Shown here: positions 5,312 through 8,617 of the stretch, piece after piece
Layout: every line of letters begins with the position of its first letter
Position numbering within the stretch: the first letter of the stretch is position 1
Translations under genes and position numbers: made by a program
The notes under the pieces: generated by a model
The model's database searches: none
What the model saw: the letters and a program-made list of their open reading frames with translations, nothing else
What the model was told of the DNA's origin: nothing
DNA from: Pseudomonadota bacterium
GTDB lineage: Bacteria; Pseudomonadota; Gammaproteobacteria; Steroidobacterales; Steroidobacteraceae
DNA: 8,617 nt
Direction: 5' to 3'
Assembly: GCA_021780395.1 (NCBI GenBank)
Contig: JAJXYU010000350.1
Coordinates: 1-8,617, forward strand

Positions 5312-8248
5312 TCAGAACGCGATCGACAGATCGCCGTACACCAAGCGGCCGATCGGCGAGTAGCTCGCGATGTCCGCGTTGGTGTACTGGTTTGCGAACG
5401 CGCGCGGCGCGAGCGGCGGCATCCGGTCGCTGAGGTTGTTCACGCCGACGCCGAGCGTCACCTTCTCGCCGCCCTGCAGCGCCCAGTCGTAGGCGGCCCG
5501 CAGGTCCCACGCGCTGTAGCTCGACACCGGGAGACCGGGCAGCGTCCCGGTCAACCCCGCGTCCTCGACGGACGACACATAGGTGTTCGCGAGCAGCACG
5601 TTCAGGCGGTGGAACGACCAATCGACCGTCGAGTAGAACCGATACTTCGGCAAGGTGCCCGCGAACACGCCGAGGTTGCTCGCATAACCGGCGTACTGGA
5701 TCGTGGGATCCCCGGCGAGCCCATCGGAGAACTCGAACGAGCTGAACACCGAGCCCGTGGTCGCGAGCGTGAAGGTGCCGTGTTCGGTCCACGGCAGCAC
5801 GTAGCGCGCGCCGACGGTCCAGGATCGCTCGCGCAGCACCGCCAGGTTGGTGAACCGGTCGATCAGGTAGAGCTGTTGCGCCTTGGCCGGATCACCCTGG
5901 CCGGTCGCGGGATTGGTCAAGAAGGCCTGCAGCGAACCCGGCGTCGCGAACGGATCGGTACCCCCGAAATTCGCGAAGTTGCCGGTCGCGAGATTGTTGA
6001 AGAACGGCGAGGCCGAGCCGAACGCGTTCACCGACTTCAGGATGTTGTTGAAGCCGATGCCGCCGGCGAAGCCGTACAGGTTGATCGACGAGAAATCCGC
6101 GTTCACGGTGAGCCCCGCGATCCGCGCCGGCCGGAACGTGAAACCGATCGACCGCGACACCGCGGTTGCGGGCTTGAGCCCCGGGTTGTTGCCGTCCTCG
6201 GCGTTGAACGCATCCATGCCGGCGTAGTTCCCGCCGAACACCCCGGTGATGATCGCGCCCGGCGCGGTGCGCGTGTCGAACGGCCCGTACGCCTGGTAGA
6301 GCGGCGGCGCGACGAACGACTTCGAGTAGGTGCCGCGCAGCACCAGCTGCCGGTCGAACGGCTCCCAGCGGAAGCCGAATTTCGGCGTGGTGTTGCTGCC
6401 GGCGTCGCTGTAATGCTCGAAGCGCGCGGCCGCGACGAGCTCGAAGCGGTGCATCGCCGCCACGTGCATCGCCGCCGACGTGATCGGCACCCGGGTCTCG
6501 GCGTACACCGCGCTGTCGTCGCGCCCATGGCTGAACGGGTCGGTGCTGATCCCGCCAATCCAGTTCTGGTCGTTCCCGTTCGTGAGCCCCGTGACCGGAT
6601 CGGTGACGCGGCCGTTCGGATCGGCGTATCCCGCGACCTCTTCGCGCCGCCAGTTCAAGCCGAGCGCGAGCGCGACCTTGCCGGCGGGCAGCGCGAACAC
6701 CGATCCCACCACGTGGGCATCCCACGAATAGAGCTTGCTGTCCGCATGCAGCTGTTCGGTGCCGTAGAGATTCGCGAGCGCGGCCGAGGGGATCCCACCG
6801 ACCGCGAACGGATCGAGCGCCGGCTGCAACACCAACGGGTTCGCGACCGAGAGGCCCCCGTAGACCTGGCTATAGCCGCCGCCGGCGACCGGATTGCCGT
6901 TCGCATCGTATCCCCCCGCGATCGCGAGCGGGACGTTCGGCTTGAAGAGCAGGTTGGTGTCGTCCTCGATCAGCTTGCTCTCGCTGTAATCGAGGCTGCT
7001 CTGCCAGGTCCAGCCCGCGACCAAGCGGCCCTTGAGGCCGGCGGTGAGGCGGAACGCGTCGGTCGTGTCGTACACGCCCTTGGGTCGCGCCGGGTCGGCG
7101 AAGGTCACGCCGGTCGCGGCCGTGGTGAGCGGATCATAGGGTGATCCCGCGGGCACGCTCACGCTGGTCGCCGAGAACGGCTGTCCCGCAGCGGCCCAGG
7201 CCGTCGAGGCGACCTTGTTCTGCGAGAGCATCAGGTCGCCGAACACCTTGATCCGCCCGTCGAACAGGTCGTGCGAGGTGAGGTCGGCGACGAACGCGGC
7301 GGTCTGCTGCTGCTGCAGGAGCATCGCGTACGGCGAGTAGTCGAACGCGTTGGACAATGCGCCGGGGGTCGTCGGGTCATAGACGCCGGCGCTCGCGAGC
7401 TGCGCGTAGCTCGCCGCCGTCGCCGCGGTACCGGTCGGCACGTTCGGTGCGAGCAGGCCCGGCGCAAGCACGTAGCCGCCCGCGTCGACGACGCCCGGCA
7501 GGTTCGTGCCGGAGGTGACGCCGAACTTCGGGCTCGCGAACGAACGCGCGGACTGCCACAGCGGCGAGGTCCGCGAGTAGCTCGCGGTCGCGGTGATGTT
7601 GAACCGGCCGAGATCGTGTCCCGCGGTCACGTAGTACGAGCGTTCGTTGTAATTGCCGGACGCGCTGCCGTAGCGGCCGCCGAAGGTCACGCCGTGATAG
7701 TCGTGCTTCAGGATGAAGTTCACGACGCCGCCGATCGCATCGGAGCCGTACAGGGAGGAGGCACCGTCGGTCAGCACGTCGACGCGCTCGAGCGCGGCGG
7801 CCGGGATCTGGCTCACGTCGACGAAGTTCTTGCTGCCGTTGAGGCCGGCGACCGCGTCGAGCGCGAGCCGTTCGCCGTTCACGAGCACCAGGGTCGGCAT
7901 GTTGCGCAGCTGGATCTGCGATCCGCCCGCGGTGAATTGGTTGTGGTTCTGCGCGTTGCTGGTGCCCGCGTTGCTGCGTCCCTCGAATGCCGGCACGGCC
8001 TTGCGCAGCATATCGAGTGCATTGGTGGTGATGCCGGTCTGCTGCAGTGCCGCCGCATCGAGCGTCGTCACCGGTACGACCGCTGAGTCGGGCGTGGTCG
8101 GGATCAGCGACCCGGTGATCACGACCTGCTTCAGGGACACCGATTCGGCGTCCGTCGGCGTCGCCGCGTGGACGACGGTCGCACCGACCGTCACGAGACT
8201 CGCGAGCAATACCCATGCACGACCCATCCGCCGATCGTCGCTGCGCAT
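5312..8248 (-). CDS. TonB-dependent outer-membrane receptor
   Basis: Outer-membrane gated transporter, 978 residues. The ATG at 8246-8248 is preceded by GGGGGG at a normal distance. An in-frame GTG at 8254 is possible but abuts that Shine-Dalgarno. Signal peptide is about residues 1-28. A TonB-box-like segment (QVVITGS, 41-47) follows directly, with no secretin-like signalling domain, so it is not a FecA-type transducer. The plug covers about 55-182 with LVLVNGERL (120-128) and the AALERVDVLTDGASSLYGSD region (about 151-170) leading into GGVVNFIL. The rest is a beta-barrel with long loops ending LSIAF, with the terminal Phe typical of outer-membrane barrels. Size and style match Xanthomonadales and Sphingomonadales receptors, whose substrates range from iron chelates to glycans and peptides; the sequence does not decide which. 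The downstream propeller gene is its likely operon partner. Confidence 0.95.
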   Translation of the reverse strand: MRSDDRRMGRAWVLLASLVTVGATVVHAATPTDAESVSLKQVVITGSLIPTTPDSAVVPVTTLDAAALQQTGITTNALDMLRKAVPAFEGRSNAGTSNAQNHNQFTAGGSQIQLRNMPTLVLVNGERLALDAVAGLNGSKNFVDVSQIPAAALERVDVLTDGASSLYGSDAIGGVVNFILKHDYHGVTFGGRYGSASGNYNERSYYVTAGHDLGRFNITATASYSRTSPLWQSARSFASPKFGVTSGTNLPGVVDAGGYVLAPGLLAPNVPTGTAATAASYAQLASAGVYDPTTPGALSNAFDYSPYAMLLQQQQTAAFVADLTSHDLFDGRIKVFGDLMLSQNKVASTAWAAAGQPFSATSVSVPAGSPYDPLTTAATGVTFADPARPKGVYDTTDAFRLTAGLKGRLVAGWTWQSSLDYSESKLIEDDTNLLFKPNVPLAIAGGYDANGNPVAGGGYSQVYGGLSVANPLVLQPALDPFAVGGIPSAALANLYGTEQLHADSKLYSWDAHVVGSVFALPAGKVALALGLNWRREEVAGYADPNGRVTDPVTGLTNGNDQNWIGGISTDPFSHGRDDSAVYAETRVPITSAAMHVAAMHRFELVAAARFEHYSDAGSNTTPKFGFRWEPFDRQLVLRGTYSKSFVAPPLYQAYGPFDTRTAPGAIITGVFGGNYAGMDAFNAEDGNNPGLKPATAVSRSIGFTFRPARIAGLTVNADFSSINLYGFAGGIGFNNILKSVNAFGSASPFFNNLATGNFANFGGTDPFATPGSLQAFLTNPATGQGDPAKAQQLYLIDRFTNLAVLRERSWTVGARYVLPWTEHGTFTLATTGSVFSSFEFSDGLAGDPTIQYAGYASNLGVFAGTLPKYRFYSTVDWSFHRLNVLLANTYVSSVEDAGLTGTLPGLPVSSYSAWDLRAAYDWALQGGEKVTLGVGVNNLSDRMPPLAPRAFANQYTNADIASYSPIGRLVYGDLSIAF

Positions 8249-8251
8249 AGC

Positions 8252-8286
8252 CACCCCCCATGAAATTTTTCTAATCCAGGGGGATG
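8252..8286 (-). other. Potential Shine-Dalgarno-occluding hairpin before the receptor gene
   Basis: On the coding strand CATCCCCC (8286 down to 8279) can pair with GGGGGGTG (8259 down to 8252), which contains the Shine-Dalgarno of the receptor. The loop is A/T-rich, 19 nt. The first arm overlaps the predicted -10 and ends just before the predicted transcription start near 8277. Only read-through RNA from the aminotransferase gene should therefore contain both arms. Confidence 0.4.
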
Positions 8287-8316
8287 CTAGGACGCGAAGC
8301 TGAAGCGATCCTGAAA
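8284..8316 (-). promoter_or_regulatory. Predicted regulator-dependent promoter of the receptor/propeller operon
   Basis: Read toward the receptor, TTCAG-GATCGC-TTCAG (8315 down to 8300), then exactly 10 nt, then TAGCAT (8289-8284) as the -10. On the plus strand, 15 of the 17 positions starting at the first CTGAA match the site at 3017-3033. It lies 11 nt beyond the aminotransferase stop codon. The predicted start is near 8277, leaving a leader of about 29 nt. No -35 hexamer is seen other than the box. Confidence 0.65.
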
Positions 8317-8326
8317 ATCCGCCGCG

Positions 8327-8617
8327 TCAGTCGAGCTCCGCGTGCAGCGCCGCGACCACGCGATCGACGTCCTCGTCGCGCATCGCCGGAAAGAGCGGCA
8401 GCGTGACGGTCTCGCGCCCGATCCGCGCCGCGTTCGGGTAGTCCTCGGCCCGGAACCCGAGGTGCCGGTAGAAGCTCAACCCCGGGATGCAGGGGTAATG
8501 CACGCCGATCCCGATCCCGCGCGCCGCCATCGCGCGCTGGAACTCGGCGCGCGTCGTGCGGCGGGCCGCGAAATCGATCAACGCGGTGAACATGTGCCAG
8601 CTGTGGCCGTCGCCGCC
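8327..8617 (-). CDS. DegT/DnrJ/EryC1/StrS sugar aminotransferase, C-terminal part
   Basis: The frame is open to the right edge and ends with TGA at 8327-8329, so only about 96 C-terminal residues are visible. Recognisable family features are SWHMF near the edge, the RGIGIGVHYPCIPGLSFYR segment, and the closing LPLFPAMRDEDVDRVV helix, close in order and wording to the end of ArnB and related PLP-dependent nucleotide-sugar aminotransferases. The PLP-binding Lys lies outside the window. The substrate cannot be assigned; ArnB (lipid A aminoarabinose) and other surface-sugar pathways are all possible. It is transcribed in the same direction as the receptor, 78 nt upstream, but the promoter in the gap suggests separate control. 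Confidence 0.88.
   Translation of the reverse strand, partial: GGDGHSWHMFTALIDFAARRTTRAEFQRAMAARGIGIGVHYPCIPGLSFYRHLGFRAEDYPNAARIGRETVTLPLFPAMRDEDVDRVVAALHAELD

Noticed and set aside
5241..5792. N-terminal extension of the propeller frame
   Set aside because: It overlaps the 3' end of the receptor gene, and the signal peptide begins at 5240.
5231..7144. 637-codon plus-strand open frame opposite the receptor
   Set aside because: It has no recognisable domains and an Arg-rich composition; the receptor on the other strand is clear. The start ATG also lies inside the propeller gene's start region.
8252..8254. GTG start for the receptor
   Set aside because: The G-run serving as Shine-Dalgarno directly abuts it; the ATG at 8246-8248 has better spacing.

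Overview
The window is GC-rich DNA with strong G/C preference at third codon positions. It looks like a chromosomal segment of a Gram-negative proteobacterium: it has Sec signal peptides on periplasmic-type proteins, a TonB-dependent outer-membrane receptor ending in Phe, and an OmpR-type two-component system. The receptor style (very large, extended TonB box close to the signal peptide, no secretin-like N-terminal domain) suggests Xanthomonadales or a related gammaproteobacterium. That assignment is inference. No tRNA, rRNA, insertion sequence, phage gene or CRISPR array was seen.

Layout, left to right. (1) 1-561, minus: exported PrxQ/Bcp-type peroxiredoxin, running off the left edge. (2) 562-690: spacer with a hairpin. 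(3) 691-2768, minus: response regulator and sensor kinase joined by an ATGA overlap, preceded by a possible 49-residue His-rich small protein (2783-2932). (4) 2933-3246: divergent control region with two promoters. (5) 3247-4125, plus: exported protein made of two tandem copies of a Cache/PAS-like domain. (6) 4151-4178: strong hairpin between convergent genes. (7) 5312-8248 then 4212-5240, both minus: TonB-dependent receptor followed by an exported seven-bladed YncE-like propeller, a likely operon. (8) 8249-8326: receptor promoter. (9) 8327-8617, minus: 3' end of a DegT/ArnB-like sugar aminotransferase.

The most interesting signal is regulatory. Three intergenic regions each hold the same promoter architecture in the direction of the gene it would serve: TTMAG-N6-TTCAG (11-bp repeat period), then exactly 10 nt, then a TA-initial -10 hexamer. 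The sites lie before the regulator/kinase operon, before the duplicated-domain exported protein, and before the receptor/propeller operon. The form matches the tandem boxes bound by PmrA/QseB-like OmpR-family regulators, so the regulator encoded here is the obvious candidate. The window may therefore hold a self-contained regulon: sensor kinase and regulator, a soluble periplasmic ligand-binding-type protein, an outer-membrane transporter and a periplasmic propeller. The ligand cannot be read from the sequence.
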